Of a stretch of DNA of 64,000 bases, positions 43,301 to 51,104 are shown in pieces. Both the position numbers and the translations under genes were made by a program. The notes below the pieces were generated by a model. It searched no databases. It was not told the origin of the DNA and saw nothing but the letters and a program-made list of their open reading frames with translations. The stretch spans positions 27,659,370-27,723,369 of the forward strand of contig OX465102.1 in the NCBI GenBank assembly GCA_949987565.1. The letters run 5' to 3'. This DNA is from Luidia sarsii. Its lineage: Eukaryota > Echinodermata > Asteroidea > Paxillosida > Luidiidae. Numbering within the stretch: the first letter of the stretch is position 1; each line of letters begins with the position of its first letter.

Positions 43301-45315
43301 GTTTGTGTGCACTGTGCACACCATCTGACCATACATACTTTTACAGGTAGTCCACTATGGAAATGGTAGGATATGCATCGAGTCAGTGCTTGCCATGCAC
43401 TGCAATCTTGGTTGGCCAGCCAGGGCCCAAATGCAAAGAGTCGCTTAAGCGTGAAAACCTGCTAAGCATGGTGACGCTTCCATGATTATAACAAGTTTGC
43501 TATATCTACATGTAAATTTCATTTGGTACTTATTCCATTCAACTAATCAAATATCGGGTGCTTAGCTTAGCTTGTGTAATAATTAGCACTGCCACTGTAT
43601 GCTCAGTCATGTTAGTGCTTAGCCTGATAACCTGTTGAGAAAATAGAGGCATCTCAGGCAAAATGAGAGCCTGCATTGCTGCTTTCTAGTGCACATTCCT
43701 TAACTTCTGGACCACAGAGCTGGTCAAGGTCATTTGAAGGATTTGACTTTGTATAGCGGTGGGCACCGCGTTGCATCATACACACACACACACTGTACAG
43801 TAGATACATGTACAGTGGGTGTGTATATGATTTTGCATCCAGGAGAGTGTACTTCAACAAGGGTTTGCCCTACTTGATAATGTGATTAACACTGTATATT
43901 CAGTGTTAATTACAAATTGAACAGGCCAGGGCAAACCCTGTACATGTACATGTATGTTCAGTCTTAATTACAAATTGAATTGGGCAACCCCTTTATGATC
44001 AGTGTTAATTACCCGTCGAATAGAGCAAACCCTTGCTGAAGGGTACAGATTGAGGTTGCAAGTACATACATGTATTGTATACTGTATAGTAAATCTTGAA
44101 CAGACGTACCTTGTCTTTTCCAGTTTCGCTTTCCGGAAGAAACACAGCCAGACTATATTCATATTTACATCTTCTCAGATGGTCTGCGACCAAACTGTTT
44201 GCTGCCCTCTGCATCAATGACCCCTCTGCATCTCCTTCTGTCTCTCTCTTAGACGGTGAGGGTTCAGGTTTCCGACTTGTGTAAGAATCCCGAAGTTCAT
44301 TCACCAATCTTGTCCTCAGTTGAGACTAAAAATGAAACGTTGATAACAGATAAGGTTTTTTTTTTACACTGTAGCGTACTATTACAAATATTTAATGTAG
44401 AGAGAAGTGTGGGTCTGTGGGAGTTAACATAAAAGGATCATGGTATATGTATCAGTTGTCATTCAAGGTGTTAATCATTTCCCTTCTTGGATGTACACAA
44501 TGTACATGTAGAAGCCATGGGTGTTGAGTGTGGTAACTTCAAATGGTAATTTTAGCCTACTGAGTAGCATGTATGCAATGCTTTTGCCATTTAAAGTAAG
44601 ATGAATTACATAATACGTTGCAAACTGCTTACTGACTAAAATTACCAAAATGCAAAATCATAAAATTTAGTGGGCCTGACGTTTCGATCCTAGCAGGACC
44701 TTTCTCAAAGGCAGAGGGCCAGTTTGAGAAAGGTCCTGCTAGGATCGAAATGTCAGGCCCACTAAATTTCAAGATGAATTACAGTAAGTTTTTGCTATAT
44801 CACACGCATTCCTATATCACACGCAGATCCTATATCACACGCATTCCGGTGAAGTATGCACTGGGCGCCATTTTAGTAAGCAAAGTTGCACACATTCTCT
44901 CCGTTTCGTGGTCACATCACATCGAAAGTTATCACATTCTGTTCACGCATCTAAAGTTGTATCTTTGTTACTTTTTGTGAGTCTCCCACTTCATTTTCGG
45001 AGCACCGAAAGCAGACAGATTCCGATGCTTACTAAAATGGCGTCCAGTGCGTACTTCACTTTTTGCTTGGAGTAGGCCATCTTGCACGCTTTGCGTGCTA
45101 CGACTATGAGATCTTAGGTTTTTGCACATTCGTTTGGGAACTATACACAGCTACTGCACCTTCAGTGAGTCCACTACCCCTTTCTGCCTGAACTGCTGAT
45201 AGAGTTTGGCTTTCAGTTCGTCGGCGCTCATGCTTTGAGGTTCCATGCCCACCTCAGCCATTGCAGTTGCACTCAGGCAGGAAAGATTGCTCCGATCCCC
45301 CAAATCAACCAGCTC
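21773..45315 (-). CDS. OFD1: OFD1 orthologue, centriole/centriolar satellite protein (whole gene)
   Basis: The ATG is at 45261-45259 and the stop at 21775-21773. 22 certain coding exons plus one probable micro-exon join in phase to about 1,006 residues (human OFD1 has 1,012). Family matches run the full length: DELKAKLYQQF at the start; SLVADHLRRCKYEYSLAVF of the LisH region; STVERIQRHQE and RLKDMMDYHSIKED in the coiled coils; HTKARFQQLEREAE; a Glu/Arg-rich helix; and DPVMERYMQMVQ near the C-terminus. OFD1 acts at the distal centriole and centriolar satellites and is needed for cilium formation. The first exon must be non-coding, because the exon with the ATG begins at an acceptor. Introns carry many retroelement fragments. 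Head-to-head neighbour: NKRF. Confidence 0.96.
22225..22490. mobile_element. PLE tails: palindromic pair plus one decayed copy
   Basis: 22285-22390 is a near-perfect palindrome of the tail, from AAAATTTAGTGGGCC to its complement, with hammerhead-like arms as at 6203. A further decayed tail with ATCCTTGCAGGACCTTTCCC lies at 22440-22485. This is just downstream of the last OFD1 intron's acceptor, within the intron. Confidence 0.8.
22538..23043. mobile_element. MITE with about 130-bp inverted ends and TTAA target sites
   Basis: TTAA at 22538-22541 is followed by AGGGGAATGAAACCCAGA and TGTTGGCTTATC. The right end is GATAAGCCAACATTTTT, CTCTGGGTTTCATTCCCCT and TTAA at 23040-23043. The arms continue inward through AACACCCAATC, CTATGTGCTACTCACC-like and CATAAAGAGGG blocks. 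The loop at 22680-22890 is unique. It lies in the last OFD1 intron. Confidence 0.85.
23165..23290. mobile_element. Decayed inverted PLE tails
   Basis: AAGGCCTTTCTCAAAGGCC faces AGAAAGGTCCTGCTGGGATTG, with the GAGGGC and CTACATTTTC borders recognisable. It is flanked by an ACATGTACATG run. Confidence 0.6.
23660..23830. mobile_element. Fold-back element, GGTTTGCGGTGACACCATGTA family
   Basis: AGTGGAAGGTTTGCGGTGAC at the left and GTCACCGCAAACCTTCCACT at the right are inverted repeats. The arms continue through CTTACAAGAAGG and GTGTGGCTCTGAAAAGAG. The centre has lost the ribozyme module. It lies in an OFD1 intron about 100 bases from an exon. Confidence 0.8.
24195..25045. mobile_element. PLE tail fragments and a fold-back copy
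   Basis: 24200-24400 and 24800-25040 each carry a decayed tail followed by the purine-rich 3' UTR of the element (GGGCAGGG, GGGTAGGGATTAG, AAAGATCAGAG). 24438-24660 between them is a diverged GGTTTGCGGTGACACC fold-back copy whose right end is GGTGTCACCGCAAACC. Confidence 0.7.
26090..28029 (-). other. OFD1 intron sequence with decayed PLE tails
   Basis: A decayed tail and its purine-rich trailer lie at 27170-27460. An inverted tail pair lies at 27560-27680 (GAAAGGTCCTACTAGGATCG). 26100-27160 is AT-rich; I recognise nothing in it. Confidence 0.55.
28565..28750 (+). mobile_element. Fold-back element copy with mutated hammerhead core
   Basis: TTTGTGGTGACACCATGTAT, then GAGGTGTGGTTCTGAA, then CCTGATGATGGGCAGAGCAT, ACTGGTCAGAATGTTGAG and TTACCACTAAGG. 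The CTGATGA core is kept but GAAAC has become AGAAT, so the ribozyme should be dead. It lies in an OFD1 intron. Confidence 0.75.
29325..31120. repeat. 56-bp minisatellite, about 32 units, in an OFD1 intron
   Basis: Consensus unit parts: GATCCTAGTAGGGCCAGCCC, ACTAGGAAGGAAACAACATG and ACCTCAAACGTCTGGC. Units differ by a few substitutions and almost no indels. The array ends 17 bases before the exon that ends at 31138, so its last unit borders the donor region. The TTTCAATCCTAGTAGGGCC opening resembles the PLE tail, from which the array may have grown. Spacers are not unique, so it is not a CRISPR array. Confidence 0.95.
31480..32600. mobile_element. SINE fragments flanking the OFD1 exon at 32134-32300
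   Basis: 31487-31530 has GGATACCTCAGGTGGTAAGA and 31665-31720 has the GGGCATGATCCCTGGATAT head. 32515-32560 has GGCCTCGGGTTCATGTCCCG, a diverged box B region, then ATCCAGTCAAATTT. All belong to the second SINE family. Confidence 0.5.
32134..37923 (-). CDS. OFD1: OFD1 central coiled-coil exons
   Basis: Exons in transcript order: 37923-37834, 37668-37585, 36758-36652, 36337-36218, 35584-35511, 34816-34725, 33709-33564, 33213-33170, 32829-32666 and 32300-32134. Phases join throughout. The product is a long, charged coiled coil (for example RERSTVERIQRHQE, YSQRQSLLEELQTL, LRQTQQALSNEVY) collinear with human OFD1, including the ALENEVY-like end. PLE tails lie in the introns at 33748-34498, 36980-37145 and 37275-37442. 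Confidence 0.94.
33748..34498 (-). mobile_element. Penelope-like element, 5'-truncated, with GIY-YIG endonuclease remnant
   Basis: Read on the - strand: a partial open frame at 34429-34073, whose codon match extends in-frame to about 34477, codes a GIY-YIG domain of the PLE type. It has NIIYLISC, NIQYVGET, the catalytic-Arg region LKKRIYGHR, a VGYHFNLPDH block and a C-terminal GLNIQEGND stop. A pyrimidine-rich 3' UTR and the conserved tail (GAGAAAGGTCCTGCTAGGAT, CGAAACGTCAGGCCCACT) follow. No reverse transcriptase is present; a stop interrupts the frame upstream of 34477. This copy ties the window's most abundant tail to a PLE. It is inserted in an OFD1 intron in the gene's own orientation. 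Confidence 0.85.
35093..35489. mobile_element. MITE with CCATAGAACTCTATAAATAA inverted ends
   Basis: CCATAGAACTCTATAAATAA at 35093 and TTATTTATAGAACTCTATGG ending at 35489 are exact inverted repeats. AGTGCGCACTC/GAGTGCGCA extends them. It is about 400 bp and ends 21 bases before the donor side of the OFD1 exon at 35511. Confidence 0.8.
35755..35990. repeat. (ATGA)n microsatellite with AATA and TTGA variants
   Basis: About 235 bases of GAATGAATGAATGAATG-type sequence, with larger repeated blocks (AATGCTTGAATGATAAAATA, twice). It lies in an OFD1 intron. A partial fold-back element (AGAACCATACTCACTC, GTGTCACTGCAAACC) follows at 36035-36120. Confidence 0.9.
36980..37442. mobile_element. Two inverted PLE tail pairs
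   Basis: 36985-37145: GATCCTAGCAGGACCTCTC faces AAGGTCCTGCTAGGATCGAA with a 30-base spacer. 37275-37442: a more decayed pair with TCCTGGCAGGACC facing GGTTCTGCTAGGATTG. Both carry the TTGCAAACTGCTTACTGAC-like leader. Confidence 0.75.
38080..38485 (+). mobile_element. SINE (second family) followed by a decayed PLE tail
   Basis: 38106-38135 has GGGTGTGATCCCCGAGGATA (head). 38249-38310 has GCATAGCTCAGGTGGCAC and GGTCTCAGGTTCAATTCCC (boxes A and B). 38345-38480 is a tail with AAAGGTCCTGCTAGGATAAC. Confidence 0.6.
38659..45315 (-). CDS. OFD1: OFD1 N-terminal exons (LisH region)
   Basis: Exons in transcript order: 45315-45160 (acceptor CTGCAG; ATG at 45261), 44325-44110, 43052-42984, 41345-41315, 40588-40487, probable micro-exon 38924-38892, and 38801-38659. 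Phases join: 0, 0, 0, 1, 1, 1, 0. The exon at 44325 carries the LisH block (SLVADHLRR, YEYSLAVFLPES). The exon at 43052 codes MFTIRELLGLLGV, matching the vertebrate VFTMQDLLQLI. The exon at 40588 codes GLLWQLLCDLTSS and EVGVQVE, matching FLMHFLKEL and METQT. Leaving out the micro-exon also keeps the frame. The donor at 45159 is GTGCAG, a weak match. Confidence 0.93.
39289..40175. mobile_element. Nested fold-back elements
   Basis: The outer inverted repeat TTTGTGACCAGCTCCACAAA (39292) / TTTGTGGAGCTGGTCACAAA (40149) is interrupted by an inner element at 39343-40047. The inner element has TTAA at both ends and inverted termini CCACTTCGCGC and GCGCGAAGTGG. The outer fold-back would be about 180 bp without the insertion. 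It lies in an OFD1 intron. Confidence 0.8.
40860..41075 (+). mobile_element. SINE, first tRNA-derived family, diverged
   Basis: ATTCTCCTGGATGCAAAATC head, ACCAGCTCAGTATTTAAGG, then GAGTTTGAATCCTACCTGAG (box B region) and GCAACTGGGCAAAGCACAAT tail. A short inverted PLE tail (GATCCTGCTAGAATCG) follows at 41185-41240. Confidence 0.6.
41795..42080. mobile_element. Fold-back element with paired hammerhead modules
   Basis: The outer ends are GACACCATGCAAAAAGTCTC and its imperfect complement near 42060. Arms run through GAGGTGTGGTTCTGAAAAG. The left module, read on the - strand (41946-41907), has CTGATGA, a GGCCAG/CTGGTC stem and GAAACGTC intact. The right + strand module at 41970-42004 has CTGATGA but CAAAAC for GAAAC. 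An extra partial ATGATGACGGCCAGATGA lies between them. Confidence 0.8.
42190..42560. mobile_element. PLE tails in an OFD1 intron
   Basis: A diverged inverted pair lies at 42230-42315 (GAAAGGTCCTTCTAGGATCG). A further tail at 42470-42530 has CATAGCAGGACCTTTCTCAA, followed by the GGCAGAATGACAGGGCC trailer. Confidence 0.65.
42562..42870. repeat. Interspersed repeat with CTAGCCC/GGGCTAG motifs
   Basis: It opens AGCCTCGCGCTTAAGTTTTT and contains ACTAGCCCAACGGGCTGG, TTTACTAGCCC (twice), CCGCTGGGCTAGCAATG and a GTCGAGCCCTGG end. It interrupts PLE trailer sequence, which resumes after 42870 (GGAAAGGGTGAAAGAGAGAA). I do not recognise the family. Confidence 0.5.
43617..44045 (-). mobile_element. SINE, first tRNA-derived family, with repeated tail
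   Basis: On the - strand: head CTCTCCTGGATGCAAAATCA, GATGCAACGCGGTGCCCACC, then CTTGACCAGCTCTGTGGTCC and a GCAATGCAGGCTC stretch in place of box B. On its other side, 43860-44045 carries three copies of a GTGTTAATTACAAATTGAA unit with GGGCAAACCC, matching the SINE tail. The AC run at 43781-43794 is within the unit. Confidence 0.6.
44615..44770. mobile_element. Palindromic pair of PLE tails
   Basis: The leader TTGCAAACTGCTTACTGACT is followed by AAATTTAGTGGGCCTGACGT and a near-perfect inverted copy centred at about 44715. The hammerhead-like arms are intact except for the inverted copy's GAAATGTC. Confidence 0.8.
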
Positions 45316-46684
45316 CTGCAGACAAAACACACTGAAAGCTGAACTGAAATCTGCCGGTCTATTGTTCTTTGAGTTTGGCAAATCATTTTAATTTTTACAG
45401 TTAGACAAATAAATTGTCAACGAAATGCCAACATGCCAACAAAATGCCATTGCCAACATGCCAACAAAATTTGTCAACAAAATGCAAATAACTTGTAGTT
45501 TTGTACTGTACTGTAGTGTTGTACATCTGATCTGTAAGTGTAACTCAGTTTACGTATCAATGTAAATTGTAATGTATCAACTTCAGTTCAACTTCAAGAC
45601 TAAAAATTTAACCGGACTTTGGGTACTTGCAATAACCATAACCCTCCGACCCTCGGGAGGATGAGAGTTACAGTTACCGCATGGGTAACCACTACTAAGT
45701 ACTAGTATAGTACTTGTACAAGTTGTAGTAGAATTTCGGCTACTTTCTAAATTCTACATAAACAATTAAGCCGCTCTATATTTTTTATTCTTATACTTAG
45801 TTATATAAGTTATAGCTCCATGCTATCTAGTCCGAACTTGGACCCGACAAGTCACCCTTTTTTTTATCGAATTTTGAAATTGTGACAGTCACCCGTCCCT
45901 CCAAATTTCAAAATTCGATAAATAAAGGGTGACTTGTCGGGTCCAAGTTACTCGGACTACATGCTATCCAAGTAACTAAATGTTGTAAAATTAATTCATG
46001 ATTTATATATCTCATAATTTTAATACTACTAGTATCACATTTGTATAACGAAGCTGAAACCTGGCCGTACTTAAGAATAAGACTAGTTTAGTAGTCAACT
46101 TCCAGTTAGTAGTTGTCAACATCGGAAGACTTGAACTAGGTTGAACACGTACAAGTACGTACGTACACGCTGACGTCTTTCGTCTGCCGCGGCAAGCAAG
46201 CAATGTTTTGATTTCAAATAATGTACGCGATTGAAGAAGGCTATTTATACGTTAACCGGATCGTCAACAACTGCATGTAATCTAACGTCTCGTCACAGAG
46301 TGGTGACATTGCTTCACTGTATAACCGGATGAATAGTTCCTTTGCTAATGTATGCCTACAGCCATAGAGGGCGCTATGTAGATCAATTGCCAAGCATAAT
46401 AATCATTAATAACTCTACTTCGAAAGCACAGCCCTGGCTCAGGCTCCGACTTTCACAAATAATAATCTAAAAATGAATCAATTAAAGTGGATAAAGCAGA
46501 ATTTTACCTGCTTATTTGGGATGAACAAATTATTTTGACAAAATTAGCAACGTTTCAACCTTCAAAGAAAAACAAGAGCGCCACCATAGACGGATACCCA
46601 CTCTTTCATAAAGAAAACGTGTACAGTTCATACGAGAATATTTCCGTAGAGTCTGGGAAGCGTTCATACATGCTGAGGTCCAAA
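45316..46684. promoter_or_regulatory. Head-to-head OFD1/NKRF intergenic region
   Basis: About 1.37 kb separates the divergent first recognised coding exons. It must hold the non-coding OFD1 first exon, probably in the CpG-containing stretch at 46130-46330, which also has a TGACGT half CRE at 46171-46176. No TATA box is obvious in a convincing place. Bidirectional transcription is inferred from layout only. Confidence 0.5.
45828..45959. mobile_element. Fold-back MITE inside the OFD1/NKRF promoter region
   Basis: ACTTGGACCCGACAAGTCAC and its complement GTGACTTGTCGGGTCCAAGT form an almost perfect 132-bp palindrome with TAGTCCGA/TCGGACTA ends. The inner arms are TTATCGAATTTTGAAAT and ATTTCAAAATTCGATAA. 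Confidence 0.85.
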
Positions 46685-48054
46685 ATGGCGTCGAATGAAA
46701 TCACGAACGAGATGGAAGCGTTCTTAGAAGAACACCACCACAAATACGAGCCAGATCAGCACTGGAAAGCACGAAAGCAATTCATGGTGGATAACTGGGA
46801 CCGTTTCTCTGGAAACCAGCTAGTCTCGTTGTCCATGGTGTGGTCAAATATCGAATTTGATGGAGCAACGTAAGTACGACTGGCTTACTGCACTCTGCAG
46901 TACTGGCTGCGTTGCAACGCTTGCGCGCACATGATCACGATGTACAATGTAGTACATATTGCACTGCAGTGCAGTAATCACTTTTATATCACTGCACTGT
47001 AGTAGTAATTTCTAAAATTTAGTGGGCCTGACGTTTCGATCCTAGCAGGACCTTTCTCAAAGGCAGAGTGACAAGGACAAAACAGATACATGTACACGAA
47101 GGAAGGGGGGAGAGAGTGAATAGGACACGGATGAGAAACAAAGGACAAAGAGGAAAGCTGGTAGGGTGAGATCAAAGGGAAGGGCAAGGAGTGGGGTAGG
47201 GATTAGTGACAAGAGGGGGAAAGATCAAAGAGAAGGGTAAGGAGTGGTGTAGGGATTAGTGACAAGAGGGGGAAAGATCAAAGAGAGAAGTGTGAAGGAC
47301 TGAGCACAAAAGAAGTATCAGAAAGCTGCATGGTGCTACTGCTAGTCATTACCCTCCTGGATGTTGAGACCATGTGGTTGAATAGTCCGAAGATGCTTCA
47401 TCCACATTTTCTCACGGCTAAGACGGACAGCATTACTACGGTGACCAAGTGATTCTATGCCCAGTACAGTCATATCTGATATCAAATGATCAGGGAGATT
47501 GAATAATTTCCGTAAATACCCGGATATAATGCGCACCCGTTGGCTTCTGTATGATGTCTGATATATGGCAGGACCCATGTATAATGCGCACCCCCAACTT
47601 TTGATTTCGACCGAGAACGGGTTGACGAGCCGAGTTGGGGTGGCCATCTTTGATTTGAAACTGCATGACGTCACGATGTGCAGGCAGGTCCGGGTGCGGA
47701 GTTGTTTGCGGAAGTGTGTGTGCGCGCTTGCATATGTTGAGCCCTACGACTGTTTCCTGAACAGCAGTGCAAAGCTACGTCCGGGACGTTGCACCGTGCG
47801 CACACACTTCCGCAGACCTCTCTGCACCCGGACCTGCCTGCACAAATCAAAGATTGTATTCGTATTTTTTTGTCGGCCAGGGTTAGGGTTAGTTGTATTT
47901 CGGAGAAACTTCGTTCTTGCTCATTGTCTTTTGTGTCAGAGACTCGGAATGTGTCACCCACTTTGATTTTGCTTACACTTCACTTGTCTTCAGGTACCAA
48001 CCAGAGTTAATGGTCAGAGTTAAAGAAATGGCAGCAGGGATCAGCATGGATTAG
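46685..48054 (+). CDS. Putative CDKN2AIPNL-like short isoform (XTBD only) using an alternative last exon
   Basis: The first exon 46685-46869 can splice to 47994-48054 instead of 48739. The acceptor is CTTGTCTTCAG and the phase is exact (AC plus G, Thr). The exon codes YQPELMVRVKEMAAGISMD then TAG, giving 81 residues. The NKRF exon at 48739 opens YPPALMARVKEMGQGIILD, so the two exon starts are paralogous and each completes the XTBD fold. An XTBD-only protein is what vertebrate CDKN2AIPNL is (116 residues, XRN2 cofactor). There is no transcript evidence here. The alternative is a dead duplicated exon, but its intact acceptor, phase and conserved residues argue against that. Confidence 0.7.
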
Positions 48055-50347
48055 TGGCAGACACACAAGAGAAGACACCCGAATCAAGCCCTCCCCCCCC
48101 CCCATGTGGTCCTTTGTGGATTGGGAATGGCTGGGACCAGATCTTGACCAGACTCAGTGCAGTCAAAATAACTTGGGGGATGGGAAGTTTTGGAACCTGA
48201 CCAATTTGCTGTAAAATCCCAGGTGTTTAATTTAAAGAAATCAAGGCTCTCTTACCACAAATAATCATACCACAAATAATCATATCAGATTACCACAGAT
48301 AATGTTAAGGAGGTGGAAAGCCACGGAACGACATCTTAACTAGGCAGCTCACAATTTCCCAGAGGCAAAACATTGAATGTCAATGTCAGTACTCAGTAGT
48401 ACTAAACTTTCAACAGTATGGCGGTTTTTCATTATGAGTTAGTTACCTACTCTGCGGTATTTATTCAAAGATCCTTTAGAAATATTGCGTGGGATAGGTT
48501 TGGGATTCATGGAGTAATTCTTAGAGAGCTTCTGCATTTACTGCACTATTCTTGGGAAGATCTGGTCCTAGCTGTGCCATTCACCCACATCGATCCTACA
48601 GCTTGGCATGAATGCAAGAATGAATCTACGATTCTACGTGCACATGTAGGAAGATGGACTGCAATCCAACGTACTGTAGTACACACCGGCTAAGGGACTC
48701 TGTATTAAAAAACTCTTGTCTGGTGTTCTTTGTTGAAGATATCCGCCAGCTTTGATGGCCAGGGTGAAGGAAATGGGACAAGGAATTATACTAGATGATG
48801 ATGAGGAAACAGCAGCATCCAGTACGCTTAAGCAATCAAACCAAGCACACACTAAGCCCAAGTCACCCTCCAGAGACTTGCAGCCAACCCACTGGAAGGA
48901 GCCGACTCAGTCGAGAAAGAGGAGTGGCGAAGTGGAGATCCCTCCTCAGACGAGCAAGAGTCTGAAGACTGAGAGGCATCAGAGCGCAAAGGAATGGGCG
49001 AGCTCAAGACACGAGTCTAAACGCGGCAGACAGACGGGGAGCAACGGCCAATCGGCATCCGCGAAGAGACCGCCGGCGTCGGTCACCTACGACAAAGTCA
49101 TCTCGGAGTTGGCCGCCAATCTGAGGAAGCAGAACGGCAGCAAGAGCGGCGGGTCTGCACTGCACAAGCTGCACAACGCCGGCGTCTGGCTGTCGCTCCG
49201 ACCAGAGGTGGAGTACGTGGAGGTGCCGCCAGCAAACCCGCCCCCCGTCAGGAGTCGGAGGAGGAGCCCCATGGCCAACCCGACCTGGATATGCAACCTG
49301 TACATGGGGGACACGCTCCTGGCCAGCGTGGAGGCCAACAACAAGCCCAACTCCAAGACGGCGGCGGCCGAGAAGGCAGTCCTGATCCTGGAGAGCTCCC
49401 GCTTTGTCGTCCAGAAATGTCAGAAGCGCAGCGGCGGCAAACGGGCCTACCAGAAGGAGGTGGTGCCGTCCGACGAGGCTCTGGACACGCCGCATTTCCC
49501 CATCAATCATCAGAACAAGTGCGGGGCCCCGTCGCCCACCGGCACCATGGAGAACTTTGTCTTGACGGAGCCCGACAAGCCCACTCCCTCCACCAGCATC
49601 CTGATCAACTCTGCGCAGAGCAACCACGTCCCCATCGTGTTCGAGACAGGCAACACCATCCAGACGGTGAACGGCAAGTCGGGGTTCGTCTGCACGACAA
49701 TCATCAACGGCGTCGTCATCGACATCGGTCTGCACATGAGCAAGAAGGAGGCGAGGAACGTGTCAGCGGACAACGCGCTCGCAAGTCTCCGTAAGACTTG
49801 CCCCACGCTGAGGAAGTCCGTCAGCAGCGCCCATGCCAGTGCCATCAGCCGCGATGAACTGGCCGCCGGAGCGTCGGCCGAGGAGAAGTCGGCAGTCATC
49901 GAGGGCTCCAACATCGGCCACAAGATGCTGAAGATGATGGGATGGACGGGCGGCGCGCTGGGCAAGGACGGCATCGTGGAGCCGGTCACAGCCAGCGGGA
50001 AGTTCACCCGGGAAGGACTGGGCTACAGCGTGCCCGTCCCCAAGAACAGCACCAACAAGATCGACATGAAGGCAGTCACCAACATCCTGCAGGACTACGT
50101 CCGCTCTGGCCGGCGCGACGATCTCATCTTCTCCTCGGAACTCTCCCAGGAGGAGAGGAAGGCAATCCACCTCCTGTGCCGTCGCTTCAATCTGAAGAGC
50201 CAGTCCCACGGCAAAGGCAGAGAACGCTTCCTGGTCATCAAGCAGAAGCGGAAACTGAGCGAGCTTGTTGAAGATATTGTCCAGAGTGGTGGCTCCTCCG
50301 GACAATACGAACTGGTCTCTCCTGGAACTCAAGAACCCTTATATTAG
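46685..50347 (+). CDS. NKRF: NKRF orthologue (XTBD, dsRNA-binding-like, G-patch, R3H)
   Basis: Two coding exons, 46685-46869 and 48739-50347 (TAG); AC plus A joins them in phase, giving 597 residues. The ATG at 46685 is chosen for its AAAATGG context and because XTBD homology starts just after it. XTBD (about 1-85): HWKARKQFM, SLSMVWSNIEFDG, then LMARVKEMG from exon 2. dsRNA-binding-like repeats lie at about 180-280 and 360-415. The G-patch at about 450-491 begins GHKMLKMMGWTGGALGKDG and ends FTREGLGY. The R3H-like region (about 508-567) contains ERKAIHLLCRRFNLKSQSHG. NKRF binds XRN2 through XTBD, activates the DHX15 helicase through the G-patch and acts in nucleolar pre-rRNA processing; it is also a repressor of NF-kB targets in mammals. 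Human NKRF is about 690 residues, also mostly in one exon. The gene is divergent from OFD1. Confidence 0.95.
46998..47503 (-). mobile_element. Second 5'-truncated PLE copy
   Basis: It matches 33748-34235: tail, purine/pyrimidine trailer with repeated GGGTAGGGATTAGTGACAAG blocks, and the last 50 or so codons of the GIY-YIG frame (C-terminal GLNIQEGND). Homology stops abruptly at about 47503. It lies in the NKRF intron, antisense to NKRF. Confidence 0.85.
47646..47855. mobile_element. GC-rich fold-back element in the NKRF intron
   Basis: GTGCAGGCAGGTCCGGGTGC at 47679 and GCACCCGGACCTGCCTGCAC ending 47843 are inverted repeats. They extend outward through ATCTTTGATTTG/CAAATCAAAGAT and inward through GCGGAAGTGTGTG/CACACACTTCCGC. 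It ends about 140 bases before the alternative exon's acceptor. Confidence 0.8.
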
Positions 50348-50394
50348 TTGCCCAGGACACTATACTTTACATTACAACTACCTAAGAATGGCAC

Positions 50395-50799
50395 TTAAAG
50401 CCCCTACACAACATTGGTAAGATCGAAAAACAGAAATGTTCACAGATTTACATGAAACTTCTAAATACAGTTTGAAGATGGTTATAAATAGTAGTTCCTC
50501 TCACTGAAATATTTCTGCCTAAAATGTTGTATTTTGGGAGAAATTAGTAAAAGAAATACATGTAGTTTACCGGTACATCTCACCGAGATCTAAACTATTT
50601 TTCGGAACAGTACGGTGTTGAATGCTGCATTTTCGCGAAACAAATGAACTAAATCAAGCAGTTTTCACAATTTTCTCGAGATTCGGTTGGCGGATTGAGC
50701 AGAAATGTTCACAGGTGTGCTATTTCATGCATTATGTTGGATCAGACAACATATGGATGCTATTCTTTGACCTCGACCAATGTTGTGTAGGGGCTTTAA
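50395..50799. mobile_element. TTAA-flanked MITE in the NKRF 3' UTR
   Basis: TTAA at 50395 and at 50796 flank AGCCCCTACACAACATTGG and its exact inverted copy, CCAATGTTGTGTAGGGGCT. About 400 bp, non-coding. It starts 48 bases after the NKRF stop codon, so it is likely transcribed as 3' UTR unless an earlier poly(A) site is used. Relatives lie at 305 and 56023. Confidence 0.85.
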
Positions 50800-51104
50800 A
50801 GACTATCCAGTTAGGAATAGTGTACTAGCGTTTGTAGCAACAACTGCTGTGAGATGCAATATGATTATGATCATGGTCTAATAATCTAATGAAGCAGTTT
50901 TTGCTTCTTGCTACAAAAGTTGCTGCTGTTTTCTCAACTTGTTGGGCTGTAAGTGCTATCCCTAGGTTGTTATCATGTTAGTTAGACTCACCAAAAAACA
51001 ATTTAAAAGAAATATGTCCAATGCTTTCATGTTCTTGTTAAAAGTCCCACAGAACAGGTTTCTAGTTAAGGTTTTCATACAGTAGCTATTCATGGTAGAG
51101 GTAG

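Noticed and set aside
46248..46266. RFX-type X-box for a cilium gene (GTTAACCGGATCGTCAAC)
   Set aside because: Only the outer half-sites resemble the consensus and the middle does not fit; too weak to call.
49004..50332. Large open frames antisense or out of frame within NKRF
   Set aside because: GC-rich codon shadow of the NKRF exon; no domain recognised.
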